From assembly GCF_001020205.1 (NCBI RefSeq), contig NZ_CP011663.1, positions 3,348,001 to 3,412,000 on the forward strand: a stretch of DNA of 64,000 nt, written 5' to 3'. The number at the start of each line of letters is the position of its first letter. The stretch's first letter is position 1. A program made the position numbers and the translations under genes. The notes under the pieces were generated by a model. That model was not told the origin of the DNA. It did not search any database and saw only the letters and a list, made by a program, of their open reading frames with translations. Below, piece after piece: positions 35,330 to 44,827 of this stretch. Source of the stretch: Clostridium sporogenes (GTDB taxonomy: Bacteria; Bacillota; Clostridia; Clostridiales; Clostridiaceae).

Positions 35330-35632
35330 TTATTCAGCTACTACTTCTTCAACTTCTACTGGATATACACTAGCTTTTTTCTTATCTCTTCCAAGTCTTT
35401 CGTATTTTACTACACCGTCGATTTTAGCAAATAATGTATCATCTCCACCTCTTCCAACGTTTAGACCTGGATGGATTTTTGTTCCTCTTTGTCTAACTAA
35501 TATGTTTCCAGCTAAAACGAATTGTCCGTCAGAGCATTTTACTCCTAATCTTTTAGCTTCACTATCTCTTCCGTTCTTTGAACTACCTACCCCTTTTTTA
35601 TGAGCAAATAGTTGAAGGTTCATTACTAACAT
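35330..35632 (-). CDS. rpmA: Ribosomal protein L27 with cleavable N-terminus
   Basis: 100-aa large-subunit protein near the peptidyl transferase centre. As in other Firmicutes the N-terminus ([11 protein letters not shown]) is longer than in E. coli and is expected to be cut between F and A by Prp, encoded immediately upstream. The body [22 protein letters not shown] is standard. The ATG at 35632 has GGAGG 7 nt upstream, adding MLV before the usual start. Third gene of rplU-prp-rpmA. Confidence 0.97.
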
Positions 35633-35634
35633 GA

Positions 35635-35961
35635 CTACACCTCCTCCATTGTAAGTTTTATATATTCACCATAATTAAATTCTATACTTTCTAATCCTAA
35701 CAACATAGTATTCATAAGCACTTGGCATTTATGTATGTCTTCTTTAATACAGGATCTTAAATCTATACTTAAAAAGCCATCTTCCTCTTTTATCAAAGGA
35801 TTAATTTTTAATACTTCTGTTATACCATTAGCTATTGTAATTGATATAGCAGATATAGCAGAACATACCATGTCATACCCTTGGTCTGTAGACTCTGCAT
35901 GACCACTTATTTTAACCAATACTATATCATTATTTTCTTTTTTAAATACTACATTAACCAT
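35635..35961 (-). CDS. prp: Ribosomal-processing cysteine protease Prp
   Basis: Prp removes the N-terminal extension of L27. The 108-aa protein has the catalytic His in SGHAES and Cys in [11 protein letters not shown]. No strong ribosome site is visible before ATG, which lies 2 nt after the rplU stop, so translation is probably coupled to rplU. Position between rplU and rpmA matches the family. Confidence 0.94.
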
Positions 35962-35963
35962 AA

Positions 35964-36278
35964 TTATGCGTTAATTTTTTCTATTTGGATTTTTGTATAT
36001 GGTTGTCTGTGACCTTGTTTCTTTCTGTAGTCTTTCTTTGGTTTGTATTTGAATACAACAACTTTTTTAGCTTTTCCTTGTGCTAATACTTTAGCTGTAA
36101 CTTTAGCACCTTCTACCATTGGTTTTCCAACAACAGTTTCTCCGTTGTCTTTTCCTACTAAAAGAACATTGTCTAATTCTACTGTTGAATCAACATCAGC
36201 TGTTAATTTTTCAACATATAGTACATCTCCTTCAGCAACTTTATATTGCTTTCCTCCAGTAACTACAACTGCGTACAT
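35964..36278 (-). CDS. rplU: Ribosomal protein L21
   Basis: 104-aa 23S rRNA-binding protein starting MYAVVVTGGKQYKVAEGDVLYVEKL and ending with the basic YKPKKDYRKKQGHRQPYTKIQIEKI. The open frame reaches 29 codons further upstream, into the leader; the GAGGAGGTG site 5-6 nt before ATG 36278 sets the true start. First gene of rplU-prp-rpmA, behind an L21-type leader. Confidence 0.98.
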   Translation of the reverse strand: MYAVVVTGGKQYKVAEGDVLYVEKLTADVDSTVELDNVLLVGKDNGETVVGKPMVEGAKVTAKVLAQGKAKKVVVFKYKPKKDYRKKQGHRQPYTKIQIEKINA

Positions 36279-36357
36279 TAAAAACACCTCCTCATTCCAG
36301 TCTCGCCAATTAAGGTACATGAAAACCATGTTTAATACCTTTTCTGAGCGGTCTACA
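36279..36357 (-). ncRNA. Probable L21 leader (autoregulatory 5' UTR)
   Basis: Between the promoter and the rplU ribosome site is an ~80-nt leader with a stem AAGGTA-TTAAA-CATG / CATG-TACCTT. Firmicute rplU operons often carry such a leader, where L21 binds its own mRNA. Assignment is by position and hairpin only. Confidence 0.5.
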
Positions 36358-36363
36358 AAAGCC

Positions 36364-36392
36364 ATTTTACCACAGTAACCCTGCTTTGTAAA
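36364..36392 (-). promoter_or_regulatory. Sigma-A promoter of rplU operon
   Basis: TTTACA (36387-36392), 17-nt spacer, TAAAAT (36364-36369). It lies just after the RNase G stop codon. Confidence 0.7.
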
Positions 36393-36401
36393 GAAATTTT
36401 A

Positions 36402-37841
36402 TTAATAAATCTTAAGGTCCTCCACATCTTTTATTTGATTTTTAAATATTAATGGTTCTACCTTATACTGACTTTCAGCATCTATATAATTTATATAAAT
36501 ATTTTTTTCTAAAGCTTCAACTTCTGATATGAATTGTATTTTATTTTTATCTATATAATCTTTATATCTTTTATTTAGTTCTATATATATATCCTTTATC
36601 TCTCTCATATTTAAAATATTTATTATTTCATTTCTAATTAATAGCTTCATATAACTAAAACTAATTATAGAACCTTTTCCACTACAACATTTACAAGGCT
36701 GCTCTATATAATCATATATGGTTTTACCTTGTCTTTTTCTAGCTATTTGAACCAAATTTAATTCGGTAAAGGGATAAACAACAGATTTATTTTTATCTCT
36801 TTTTAGTCCTTGTTTTAATTTATCTAAGACTTTTTCTTTAAGATTTTCATTATTCATATCTATAAAATCTATTACAATAATCCCATTTAAATTTCTAAGT
36901 ATAATTTGATTACAAATTTCATCCGCAGCTTCCATATTAGTAGTAAAAATAGTTTTCTCCATGGAATTACCCTTTACATTTTTACCAGAGTTAACGTCTA
37001 CTACATACATTGCTTCAGTTTTATCTATTATAATATAGCCTCCACAATCTAAATAAACTTTTTTATTTCTAAGAGAAAGTATTTCTTTTTCTATAGCATA
37101 ATAATCTAAAAGATTTCTTTCTCCCTCATAAATATTTAGCTTTATATTGTTTTCTCCGTATTCCTTTAAAAACTCACTTACATAAACATAGTCTTCTCTA
37201 CAATTTAAATAGATCTTTGATATATTATCAGTTAATTTATCTCTTAGTATTTTGCCTACTATTCCTCCGTTTTGAAATAGAAGTCCTGTATTCATTTTAT
37301 ATTTAGATTTTTCTATTAATGAACTATATATACTAGATAACCTTCTTATTTCATCATTTATATTTTCTATACTTGCATTTATGGCTTCCGTTCTTATTAA
37401 AATTCCTACATCTTTAGGCTTTACTATATTATTTTGTATTTCTCTTTTTATTTTTTCATCTTTTATTTTATGAGAAAATGTAATTTCATTATTTAAAATT
37501 TGAAGGACTGTATATCTGCCGGGTATAGTTATAGCATTAGTTACTTTAGGGCCTTTTTTATTTAAGTCCTCTTTAACTACTTCTACTAAAATATAGTCCC
37601 CTTTTTTTATATGGGTATTATTAAATTTTTTATCCAAATAAAGATAAGCATTTTTGTTCCAACCTATATCTACAAAAGCACTCTTTATAGCAGGAATTAT
37701 ATTTTTAACCATACCTACATATATCTCTCCAACTTGAGGAGATTTATTATCTTCTTCTATAAATAATTCTTTTATGTGATTATTTTCTCTTAAAACTATC
37801 CTTACATTTTCCCTTTGCCTTTCTATAAATATTTCTTTCAC
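36402..37841 (-). CDS. rng: Ribonuclease G (Rne/Rng family)
   Basis: 479-aa endoribonuclease for RNA processing and decay. The N-terminal part has an S1 domain (VGEIYVGMVKNIIPAIKSAFVDIGWNKNAYLYL). The DNase I-like catalytic core shows VDVNSGKNVKGNSMEKTIFTTN and GIIVIDFIDM, with the metal-binding Asp residues, and CKCCSGKG is the zinc-link. Start GTG with a GGAAG ribosome site. It follows the DUF2344 gene by 38 nt, and Bacillus lacks this enzyme, while many clostridia have it. Confidence 0.94.
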   Translation of the reverse strand: MKEIFIERQRENVRIVLRENNHIKELFIEEDNKSPQVGEIYVGMVKNIIPAIKSAFVDIGWNKNAYLYLDKKFNNTHIKKGDYILVEVVKEDLNKKGPKVTNAITIPGRYTVLQILNNEITFSHKIKDEKIKREIQNNIVKPKDVGILIRTEAINASIENINDEIRRLSSIYSSLIEKSKYKMNTGLLFQNGGIVGKILRDKLTDNISKIYLNCREDYVYVSEFLKEYGENNIKLNIYEGERNLLDYYAIEKEILSLRNKKVYLDCGGYIIIDKTEAMYVVDVNSGKNVKGNSMEKTIFTTNMEAADEICNQIILRNLNGIIVIDFIDMNNENLKEKVLDKLKQGLKRDKNKSVVYPFTELNLVQIARKRQGKTIYDYIEQPCKCCSGKGSIISFSYMKLLIRNEIINILNMREIKDIYIELNKRYKDYIDKNKIQFISEVEALEKNIYINYIDAESQYKVEPLIFKNQIKDVEDLKIY

Positions 37842-37879
37842 TTTAAAGGCACTTCCCTTCTTTAAATAAAGAAAATAAT

Positions 37880-38593
37880 TTATACATACATAGCATAATC
37901 AGAAAGAGCTACTAATTTATTTTCATATTCTCCGTATATTTCTTGTCTTTCTATATCTACAAAACTATTTTCTTTTATATCAGATGTATTTTCCTTTATA
38001 AATTGGGCTAAAAGATCTGCAGAAAGATTTTGTATACTTCCACAACTTACCAAAACATTTATTTTTAATGAATTACTTTCTATAGAATAATCTATATTTT
38101 TAATCATAGGTCTTATATTTACATTTTTACTTCCCTTTTTACCTTTTTTAATTATATCCCAATTATCCATATTTAATAATGTTTTTAACTCATGTTCTAA
38201 ATTTTCCGTATTTTTATATTTTATTTCTATTATATATCTTGCTGCCGCTACTGCTGCCATAGACTTGAATACTTTTTTATTTGTACCCTCTTTTAATTTT
38301 ACAGCTTTAAAATACTTTATACCTGAAGGAGCAGTATTATTTAATTTATCTACAATTATGTTTTCATCTTCTTCCTCTATAAAAGATACATCTAAATACT
38401 CTCCTTTAGAGTAAAGCCCTACTGCTAAAGGTTGTGCTAGAGACATAATTATATGAGGATTGAATCCCTTTGAATACTCTACAGGTAATCCACTTCTTTT
38501 AAAGTTTCTTTGTAGCGTTCTTTGAAGGTCTAAATGAGATACAAATTTTATATTACCTTCCTTTGAAAACTTAATTAAATATCGCACCTTCAA
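37880..38593 (-). CDS. Radical SAM-associated DUF2344 protein
   Basis: 237-aa protein of the DUF2344 (TIGR03936) family: VRYLIKFSKEGNIKFVSHLDLQRTLQRNFKRSGLPVEYSKGFNP. It always accompanies the large B12-binding radical SAM protein; its biochemical role is unknown. TTG start with GGAG 6 nt upstream; it overlaps the end of the upstream gene by 23 nt, a sign of translational coupling. I chose TTG because it gives the family N-terminus. Confidence 0.9.
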   Translation of the reverse strand: MKVRYLIKFSKEGNIKFVSHLDLQRTLQRNFKRSGLPVEYSKGFNPHIIMSLAQPLAVGLYSKGEYLDVSFIEEEDENIIVDKLNNTAPSGIKYFKAVKLKEGTNKKVFKSMAAVAAARYIIEIKYKNTENLEHELKTLLNMDNWDIIKKGKKGSKNVNIRPMIKNIDYSIESNSLKINVLVSCGSIQNLSADLLAQFIKENTSDIKENSFVDIERQEIYGEYENKLVALSDYAMYV

Positions 38594-40421
38594 AACACTC
38601 TCCTTCTAAGTTAACATTTACTCCACAGTTTTTGCATCCCTGCCTACAATCTGGAGTTACTTCTGCCTTTTTAGCTCTTTCGTTTTCTCTCATTAAAAAC
38701 TCCTTTGAAACTCCCGTATCTACAAAATCCCAAGGAAGTATTTCATCATATTCTCTTTGTCTATAAGCATAGAAATCTCCATCTACATTACATTCTTCCA
38801 AGGCTTCTTTCCATATATTAAAGTCAAAGTATTGATTCCACCCATCAAATCTAGCACCTTTTTCAAAAGCTTTTATTAAAACATCACAAAGTCTTCTATC
38901 TCCTCTTGCAAATATAGCTTCCATATAACTTACTAAGGATTCATGCCAGTTATAAGTTATTTGTTTACTTTTTATATTTCCTCTTAAGGCTTCTATTTTC
39001 TTTCTCACTTCCTCCATGGTATCCTGTGGTGCCCATTGAAATGGAGTAAATGGTTTTGGTACAAAAATAGATGTACTTACAGTAACCTTAAGTCCTTTTT
39101 TTCTTATTTCCTTGGGAACTTCATAATATTTTCCCACAACCTTTTGGCCTAACTCTGCTATCCCCATAACATCCTCTAGAGTTTCATAAGGCAATCCTAG
39201 CATAAAGTATAATTTTATAGTAGACCACCCTGCTTCAAAAGCACTCTTCACTGAGGTCATTAAATTCTCTTCTGTTACACCTTTATTTATAACATCTCTC
39301 ATTCTTTGACTTCCTGCTTCTGGTGCAAAAGTAAGTCCTGTTTTTCTAACCTTTTGTATTTCTTTTATTAAATCTACTGAAAAAGAATCTATTCTTAAGG
39401 AAGGTAATGTTACTCCTACTTTACCCTCTTTATGTCTTTCCACCATTGAAAATACAAGGTTTTGTATATCTGAATAGTCACATATACTTAAAGATGACAG
39501 TGTTATTTCATCATATCCTGTATTTTTTATTAAATCATCAGATAGTTCTAATAATGCTTCTGTTTTCTTTTCTCTTACAGGTCTATATATCATTCCAGCT
39601 TGACAAAATCTACAGCCTCTTGTACATCCTCTAAAAGTTTCTAAAACTATTCTATCATGAACTATATCAGTATAAGGTACAACAAACTTATCTGGATAAA
39701 CTACATCATTTATATTATTAACAATAACTTTCTTTACTTTTTTAGGAACATCATCATATATAGGTTTAAATTCTTTTATAGTATTATCTTCTTTATAAGT
39801 AACTTCATAAAGAGAAGGTATATATACACCTCTTATTTTAGATGCTTCTCTTAGGAATTCCTTTTTCTTTCCCTTGCCCTTATATTTTTTATATAAATCT
39901 AATATCTTAGTATTTAATTCCTCTCCTTCTCCTAAAACAAACATATCTGCTATATTATAAAGTGGTTCTGGGTTATATGCACAAGGTCCTCCGCACATTA
40001 CTATAGGTTCCTCTTCCCCTCTTTCCGAAGCCTTTATAGTAACTCCAGCTAGATCTAACATATTTAATATATTAGTGTAACTCATTTCATATTGAAGAGT
40101 GAATCCTATAAAATCAAAATCCTTTATGGGATCTTTGCTTTCCAAACCATATAGCGGAATATTTTCTTCTCTCATTATTTTTTCCATATCTGGCCAAGGT
40201 GCAAAAACCCTTTCACAGAAAGTATCTTTTCTCTCATTTAATATGTAATAAAGTATTTTCATACCTAAATGAGACATTCCAACTTCATAAACATCTGGAA
40301 AACAAAATGCATATCTTATGTCTATATCCTTTAAATCTTTATTATAAGAATTTAATTCTCCTCCTATATATCTGGCAGGTTTTTCTACTCTGAATAGTAC
40401 ATCATCTGATATTCTGTTCAT
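38571..40421 (-). CDS. B12-binding radical SAM protein (TIGR03960 family)
   Basis: 616-aa protein. N-terminal cobalamin-binding-like domain (DIRYAFCFPDVYEVGMSHLGMKIL), then radical SAM domain with LETFRGCTRGCRFCQAG (CxxxCxxC) and CxGPCAYNPEP; C-terminal part has CRQGCKNCGV. Paired with DUF2344 gene; substrate unknown, though genome context links the pair to RNase G / rplU. ATG 40421 has AGGAGG 7 nt upstream. Confidence 0.93.
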   Translation of the reverse strand: MNRISDDVLFRVEKPARYIGGELNSYNKDLKDIDIRYAFCFPDVYEVGMSHLGMKILYYILNERKDTFCERVFAPWPDMEKIMREENIPLYGLESKDPIKDFDFIGFTLQYEMSYTNILNMLDLAGVTIKASERGEEEPIVMCGGPCAYNPEPLYNIADMFVLGEGEELNTKILDLYKKYKGKGKKKEFLREASKIRGVYIPSLYEVTYKEDNTIKEFKPIYDDVPKKVKKVIVNNINDVVYPDKFVVPYTDIVHDRIVLETFRGCTRGCRFCQAGMIYRPVREKKTEALLELSDDLIKNTGYDEITLSSLSICDYSDIQNLVFSMVERHKEGKVGVTLPSLRIDSFSVDLIKEIQKVRKTGLTFAPEAGSQRMRDVINKGVTEENLMTSVKSAFEAGWSTIKLYFMLGLPYETLEDVMGIAELGQKVVGKYYEVPKEIRKKGLKVTVSTSIFVPKPFTPFQWAPQDTMEEVRKKIEALRGNIKSKQITYNWHESLVSYMEAIFARGDRRLCDVLIKAFEKGARFDGWNQYFDFNIWKEALEECNVDGDFYAYRQREYDEILPWDFVDTGVSKEFLMRENERAKKAEVTPDCRQGCKNCGVNVNLEGECFEGAIFN

Positions 40422-40465
40422 CAAACTTCCTCCTCATGGTTTATCACATTATTACATTTTAACAC

Positions 40466-40519
40466 ATAAGCATGGATAAAAACAATTACAAAAGAATCCA
40501 TTGTATTATCCATGCTTAT
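40466..40519 (-). terminator. Hairpin after the SpoIVFB-like gene
   Basis: Perfect 14-bp arms ATAAGCATGGATAA / TTATCCATGCTTAT with a 26-nt loop. The U-run is weak, but position after the gene favours transcript end. Confidence 0.6.
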
Positions 40520-40533
40520 AAAAGCCTTCTTAT

Positions 40534-41385
40534 TTATTTTTTACTTTTTATATTAATAAATTCACCTATTTTTATATTGCCATAGTTTTTTAAAGCTTCT
40601 AATATTTCATTTTCATATAAGGTATCTAATATTTTCATATTTTCATCCAGAACTGTAAATATATAATATTTATTCTTATCTATAAGTGAAAGTGTTTGCA
40701 ATAAAGTATTATTACAATAAACAGATACATTTTGATTTTCAATGTATCCTCTCTTTATAAATTTAAATCGCTTTTTAACTATATGTCTCATAATAATATA
40801 AGCTACCCTTTCCTTTTCCTTTAAAGAAAACCCTGTTATAAATAAGGATATTATACCTAAATTAAAATTATTATAGCCTTTCATAAATAAAAAAATATAT
40901 AATACCATAAAAAAAACACTTATACCAATACTAATATTTATAGTTATTTCATTTGCTCTTCTATAAAAAGTTTTAAAACATAATAAATCCCTTAGTATTC
41001 TTCCACCGTCTAGGGGAAGGGCTGGCATAAGATTAAACACACCTATTATCAAATTACTTTTGTATAATAAATACAAACTATTATTACTATACGCTCTATA
41101 AGCTATACAAAAAATTATTGCAAAAAAAATATTAGCTACTGGAGCAGATAATGATATTAATAAATCTTCTTTAAAGTTAGCATTTTCTAGTTTATCTAAT
41201 TTTAAGGATAATCCTAAAGGATAAATTTCTATATTAAATCCTGTAAATCCTAAATATCTAGCTGTTACATAATGAATTAGTTCATGGACAAAAACAACAC
41301 CAATAGATAATAAAAAACTTCCTTTGTAACCTAAATAAAATAAAAATATCACATAGGGAATAAAATATTTATTTATTTTTACCAT
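40534..41385 (-). CDS. Site-2 metalloprotease, SpoIVFB-like (M50)
   Basis: Intramembrane zinc protease of 283 aa. HELIH (34-38) holds zinc ligands and the catalytic Glu, and NLMPALPLDGG (118-128) gives the Asp ligand. Five to six membrane helices precede a soluble C-terminus with a CBS-like segment. With the adjacent M23 protein it resembles SpoIVFB-SpoIVFA, which process pro-sigma-K in the mother cell. It follows the M23 gene by 54 nt. Confidence 0.85.
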   Translation of the reverse strand: MVKINKYFIPYVIFLFYLGYKGSFLLSIGVVFVHELIHYVTARYLGFTGFNIEIYPLGLSLKLDKLENANFKEDLLISLSAPVANIFFAIIFCIAYRAYSNNSLYLLYKSNLIIGVFNLMPALPLDGGRILRDLLCFKTFYRRANEITINISIGISVFFMVLYIFLFMKGYNNFNLGIISLFITGFSLKEKERVAYIIMRHIVKKRFKFIKRGYIENQNVSVYCNNTLLQTLSLIDKNKYYIFTVLDENMKILDTLYENEILEALKNYGNIKIGEFINIKSKK

Positions 41386-41439
41386 ATTTGCCTCTTAAAA
41401 ATTGCTTACATCTACTACAGTATTCACTATACATTACTT

Positions 41440-42225
41440 TTATTCTTTTATATTAGTAAAATAATCTTGAGGGTTTTTGTTCTCTCCCATATAAATTATT
41501 TCAAAATGAAGGTGAGCTCCTGTACTTTTCCCAGTACTACCACTTTCACCTATAGTTTTTCCTTTTTTAACCTCTTCTCCTTTTTTTACTTTTATTTTAT
41601 TTAAATGCCCATACTTAGTTTCTATGCCTTGTCCATGATCTAACAGTATATATTTACCTAGCTCCTTATCTTCTCCGCACTCCTTTACTGTTCCACTAAA
41701 GCTTGCTAATACTTCTGTATTTTCTTTAGAATCTATATCTATCCCTTTATGAAAAGCTTTTTTTTTATTTATAGGATCTTCTCTTTCCCCATACTTGGAG
41801 GTTATTTTACCATTTACAGGTAATACAAAGTCATCACTTATTATTTCTTCTACAGTCTTTTCCCCTGTAACCTTTGATTTAAAAGTATCTATGTATTTTA
41901 AAATTTTATCCTCTAAAGATTTCACATCCAAATCTTTAGTTTTATTAATCACTTTTTTATAATCATAATTTTCGTTCACTATTTTTTTAGAGTAATTATA
42001 CACCATTTGTGTTTTAGGATTAGAAAAAGCTTTTAAACCTAGCACAAATATCAATAATAAAAATACTCCTATTAAATCTCTCATAATGCGTTTCTGAAAA
42101 AATTTCCCATTGGAATTTCCTATTTTATTATTCCGTCCTCCATACATATAATTATTGTTCTTTAAATTGCTAGTTTTTCTATTTTTTAATGAACTATAAT
42201 ATTCTTCATATTGAGAATTATACAA
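41440..42225 (-). CDS. M23 metallopeptidase, SpoIVFA-like
   Basis: 261-aa membrane-anchored protein: basic cytoplasmic N-terminus, one membrane segment (DLIGVFLLLIFVLGLKAF), a linker, and a LytM/M23 domain with HKGIDID and HLHFEI, so the zinc site is complete. In sporulation contexts such proteins control the M50 partner or cleave peptidoglycan. The start is TTG 42225 with AGGAG 8 nt upstream; the GTG three codons earlier overlaps the ribosome site. Confidence 0.85.
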   Translation of the reverse strand: MYNSQYEEYYSSLKNRKTSNLKNNNYMYGGRNNKIGNSNGKFFQKRIMRDLIGVFLLLIFVLGLKAFSNPKTQMVYNYSKKIVNENYDYKKVINKTKDLDVKSLEDKILKYIDTFKSKVTGEKTVEEIISDDFVLPVNGKITSKYGEREDPINKKKAFHKGIDIDSKENTEVLASFSGTVKECGEDKELGKYILLDHGQGIETKYGHLNKIKVKKGEEVKKGKTIGESGSTGKSTGAHLHFEIIYMGENKNPQDYFTNIKE

Positions 42226-42518
42226 TCTAACCACTCCTATAATACTTTTATATTCTTATTTATATTGGATTTTATATATATTTATGACTTGAAAAATTTT
42301 TTGCAAATAACAAAGTCATATATTGTAAAAAATTCAAAATTTCCTTAAACAGAATTTTTAATAATATATGACCTTTACTTATTAAAAAAATTAAAATTTG
42401 TATAATTGAAATTACTTTAAAATACTATAGTGTATAAATAAATATATTTTACAAGTTCATTATAAAGAAAAAACCTATTTAGTACTAGTTATACTTGACT
42501 AAATAGGTTTTTATACTC
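42226..42518. other. Intergenic region between rodA and the SpoIVFA-like gene
   Basis: About 290 AT-rich bases. Contains the rodA terminator and presumably the (sporulation) promoter for the M23/M50 pair, which I could not identify. Confidence 0.5.
42469..42512 (-). terminator. Terminator of the min-rodA transcript
   Basis: AAAAACCTATTTAGT pairs with ACTAAATAGGTTTTT (15 bp), directly after rodA, with U-run. Confidence 0.85.
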
Positions 42519-43637
42519 TTAGAAATTTATTTTTTTCCTTCTCATATTTATATTTAATACTAATGCTAAAGCAAAAAAGTTGTTTAATGATGAACTACCT
42601 CCATAACTCATAAATGGAAGTGCTATACCTGTTATAGGTAGTAGCCCTATAGTCATTCCAATATTTTGAAGTATTAAAAACATAAAAGAAGATGTTACAC
42701 CAATGGTTACCATAGTTCCAAATATATCTTTAGAATTTTTTGCAGTTTTTATAAACTTATATATTAAAATCCCATAAAATATTAACAAAATTGCAGCTCC
42801 TATAAAACCCCATTCTTCACCTATAACAGAAAAAATAAAATCTGTATGAGCTTCTGGAATATATCCACCTGCTATTTGTGTTCCTTTTAAAAATCCTTTT
42901 CCTAAAAAACCACCAGACCCTATACCTATTTTTGATTGTACAAGTTGAAGTCCTGTATTTAATTCATCTGCTTCAGGATGTAAAAATGAAGTAATTCTAT
43001 TTTTCCAATATTGTTGCATTAAAGGAGAATTCCAAATAATAGCTACTAGTGCAGTCAGCCCAGCAAACCCTCCTAATATTACCTTTCCATCTAATCCCGC
43101 TATAAAAAACATACCTAACACAGTGAAAAAGAACACCATAATCATACCCATATCCGGTTGAATTACAATTAATAGCATAGGTATTATAGCATAGAAAGCT
43201 AATATAAAGAAGTTTTTTAGGTTATTTATTTCACCGTCCATATCATCTAATTTTTTAGCTAACATTATAATTAAAGCCATTTTAGCAAACTCTGAAGGTT
43301 GTATGGATATAGGTCCTAACTTCAGCCAAGAACCTGCACCATTAACTGTTTTTTTAAGAACTGTATCATTTAAAATAAGTAAAAATACAGTAAACCAATA
43401 AAATATATTGGCATAATTTTCAATAATAATATAATCAAATATTAGAACTACATAAATTATAATAAGACCTGCAACTAACCAAATTAATTGTTTTAGGAAA
43501 AAGCTTGTACCATATTTCATATGGGTAGCACTATATATATTTAAAGCACTAAAAATCATTATTGCTACAGAGATTATAATCATACTATAATCTAACTCTT
43601 TTAAAAGTTTTCTATTTATAAAAAATTTATCAAACAT
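42519..43637 (-). CDS. rodA: Rod-shape peptidoglycan glycosyltransferase RodA
   Basis: SEDS-family membrane polymerase that works with PBP2 in elongation. 372 aa, ten helices, with GSWLKLGPISIQPSEFAKMALI, PDMGMIMVFFF, AHTDFIFSVIGEEWGF and PFMSYGGSSSL, the family signatures. FtsW and SpoVE are close relatives, but proximity to minCDE-mreBCD-PBP2 makes RodA most likely. A GGGGTG site precedes ATG. Last gene of the min cluster. Confidence 0.93.
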   Translation of the reverse strand: MFDKFFINRKLLKELDYSMIIISVAIMIFSALNIYSATHMKYGTSFFLKQLIWLVAGLIIIYVVLIFDYIIIENYANIFYWFTVFLLILNDTVLKKTVNGAGSWLKLGPISIQPSEFAKMALIIMLAKKLDDMDGEINNLKNFFILAFYAIIPMLLIVIQPDMGMIMVFFFTVLGMFFIAGLDGKVILGGFAGLTALVAIIWNSPLMQQYWKNRITSFLHPEADELNTGLQLVQSKIGIGSGGFLGKGFLKGTQIAGGYIPEAHTDFIFSVIGEEWGFIGAAILLIFYGILIYKFIKTAKNSKDIFGTMVTIGVTSSFMFLILQNIGMTIGLLPITGIALPFMSYGGSSSLNNFFALALVLNINMRRKKINF

Positions 43638-43735
43638 CTTATCACCCCTTAATTACAAATATGATTATACCATATAACACACAAAAAGCTATGTACAAAT
43701 TTATACATAGCTTAAAAAATTTCTTAATTTTTTAT

Positions 43736-43999
43736 TTATTTTTTCTTTATTCTCTTTATTGGGATACTAGCTATTAGTGCTGGAGACATGCCTTCTATTT
43801 CCTCTACACTACTCATCTTTATATCCACATCTTCATTATCTATTTCTATATATTTAGATATTACCTTTAACATATCTTCTCTTATAGCTTCTAAAACATC
43901 TGGAGATATAGAATTCCTATCCTGTATCAATATAAGTTTAAGTCTTTCCTTAGCTACATCCTTTGATGATTGTTTTGAAAAAAACTTAAATAAATCCAT
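43736..43999 (-). CDS. minE: Division-site factor MinE
   Basis: 87-aa protein that drives MinD off the membrane and restricts MinC/MinD to the poles. The MinD-binding helix ERLKLILIQDRN and the C-terminal topological domain (VLEAIREDMLKVISKYIEID) are clear; DLFKFFSK is the N-terminal amphipathic membrane anchor. It follows minD by 13 nt. Presence of MinE separates this organism from Bacillus, which uses DivIVA/MinJ. Confidence 0.96.
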   Translation of the reverse strand: MDLFKFFSKQSSKDVAKERLKLILIQDRNSISPDVLEAIREDMLKVISKYIEIDNEDVDIKMSSVEEIEGMSPALIASIPIKRIKKK

Positions 44000-44012
44000 T
44001 ATTGTATCACTC

Positions 44013-44810
44013 CTATTTTAACCCAAATAATTTTTTAAAGGATTTAAAAAAGCCCTGTTCCTTACTTCTTAAATCCATTATAGGAACTTCTTCTCCTATA
44101 ATCCTTTTAGCAATATTTCTAAAAGCTTGTCCTGCTATAGCTCCATTATCTAAAACTATAGGCTCTCCTTTATTAGTAGCTATAGTTATATTTCTATCAT
44201 CCGGCACTACCCCTATAAGCTTTATAGCTAAACTATCAATTATATCTTCAATGTCTAACATATCTCCACTTTGTGTCATTTCATAATTTAATCTATTTAC
44301 TATAAGTTGATGATTATCTATCCCCTTAGCATCTAATTTTCCTATAACTCTATCTGCATCTCTTACAGATGTTACTTCTGGATTTACAACTACTAAAGCT
44401 CTATCTGCTCCTGCTATAGAACTTTCAAATCCTCTTTCTATGCCTGCTGGACAATCCAAAATTACATAATCAAAGTCCTGTTTTAAATCATTGACTATCT
44501 TTAGCATGTCATCCACATTAACATCTTCTTTATCTCTTGTTTGTGCTGTTGGTAATAGATATAAGCTATTTAACCTTTTATCCTTTATCAATGCTTGTTT
44601 TAACTTACATCTTTCTTCTATTACATCCAATAAGGTAAATACTATTCTATTTTCAAGCCCCATTAGAACATCAAGGTTTCTTAATCCAGTATCCCCATCT
44701 ATAACAACTACTTTTTTATCCATTGCAGCTAAAGCTGTAGATATATTAGCTGATGTGGTTGTTTTTCCTACTCCACCTTTACCAGAGGTAACAACTATCA
44801 CTTCTCCCAT
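44013..44810 (-). CDS. minD: Septum-site ATPase MinD
   Basis: Membrane-binding ParA/MinD ATPase that recruits MinC. 265 aa, deviant Walker A TSGKGGVGKTT, VIDGDTGLRNLD, DCPAGIERGF, and a C-terminal amphipathic targeting helix (SFKKLFGLK). GGAGG precedes ATG. Located between minC and minE. Confidence 0.98.
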   Translation of the reverse strand: MGEVIVVTSGKGGVGKTTTSANISTALAAMDKKVVVIDGDTGLRNLDVLMGLENRIVFTLLDVIEERCKLKQALIKDKRLNSLYLLPTAQTRDKEDVNVDDMLKIVNDLKQDFDYVILDCPAGIERGFESSIAGADRALVVVNPEVTSVRDADRVIGKLDAKGIDNHQLIVNRLNYEMTQSGDMLDIEDIIDSLAIKLIGVVPDDRNITIATNKGEPIVLDNGAIAGQAFRNIAKRIIGEEVPIMDLRSKEQGFFKSFKKLFGLK

Positions 44811-44827
44811 TTTTTGTCCTCCTTAAT

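Noticed and set aside
36279..36365. 29-codon upstream extension of L21
   Set aside because: It is within the leader RNA and overlaps the -10 box; homologues begin MYAVVV.
42519..43637. FtsW or SpoVE instead of RodA
   Set aside because: Sequence alone cannot separate the SEDS paralogues with certainty; context with PBP2 and MreBCD favours RodA.
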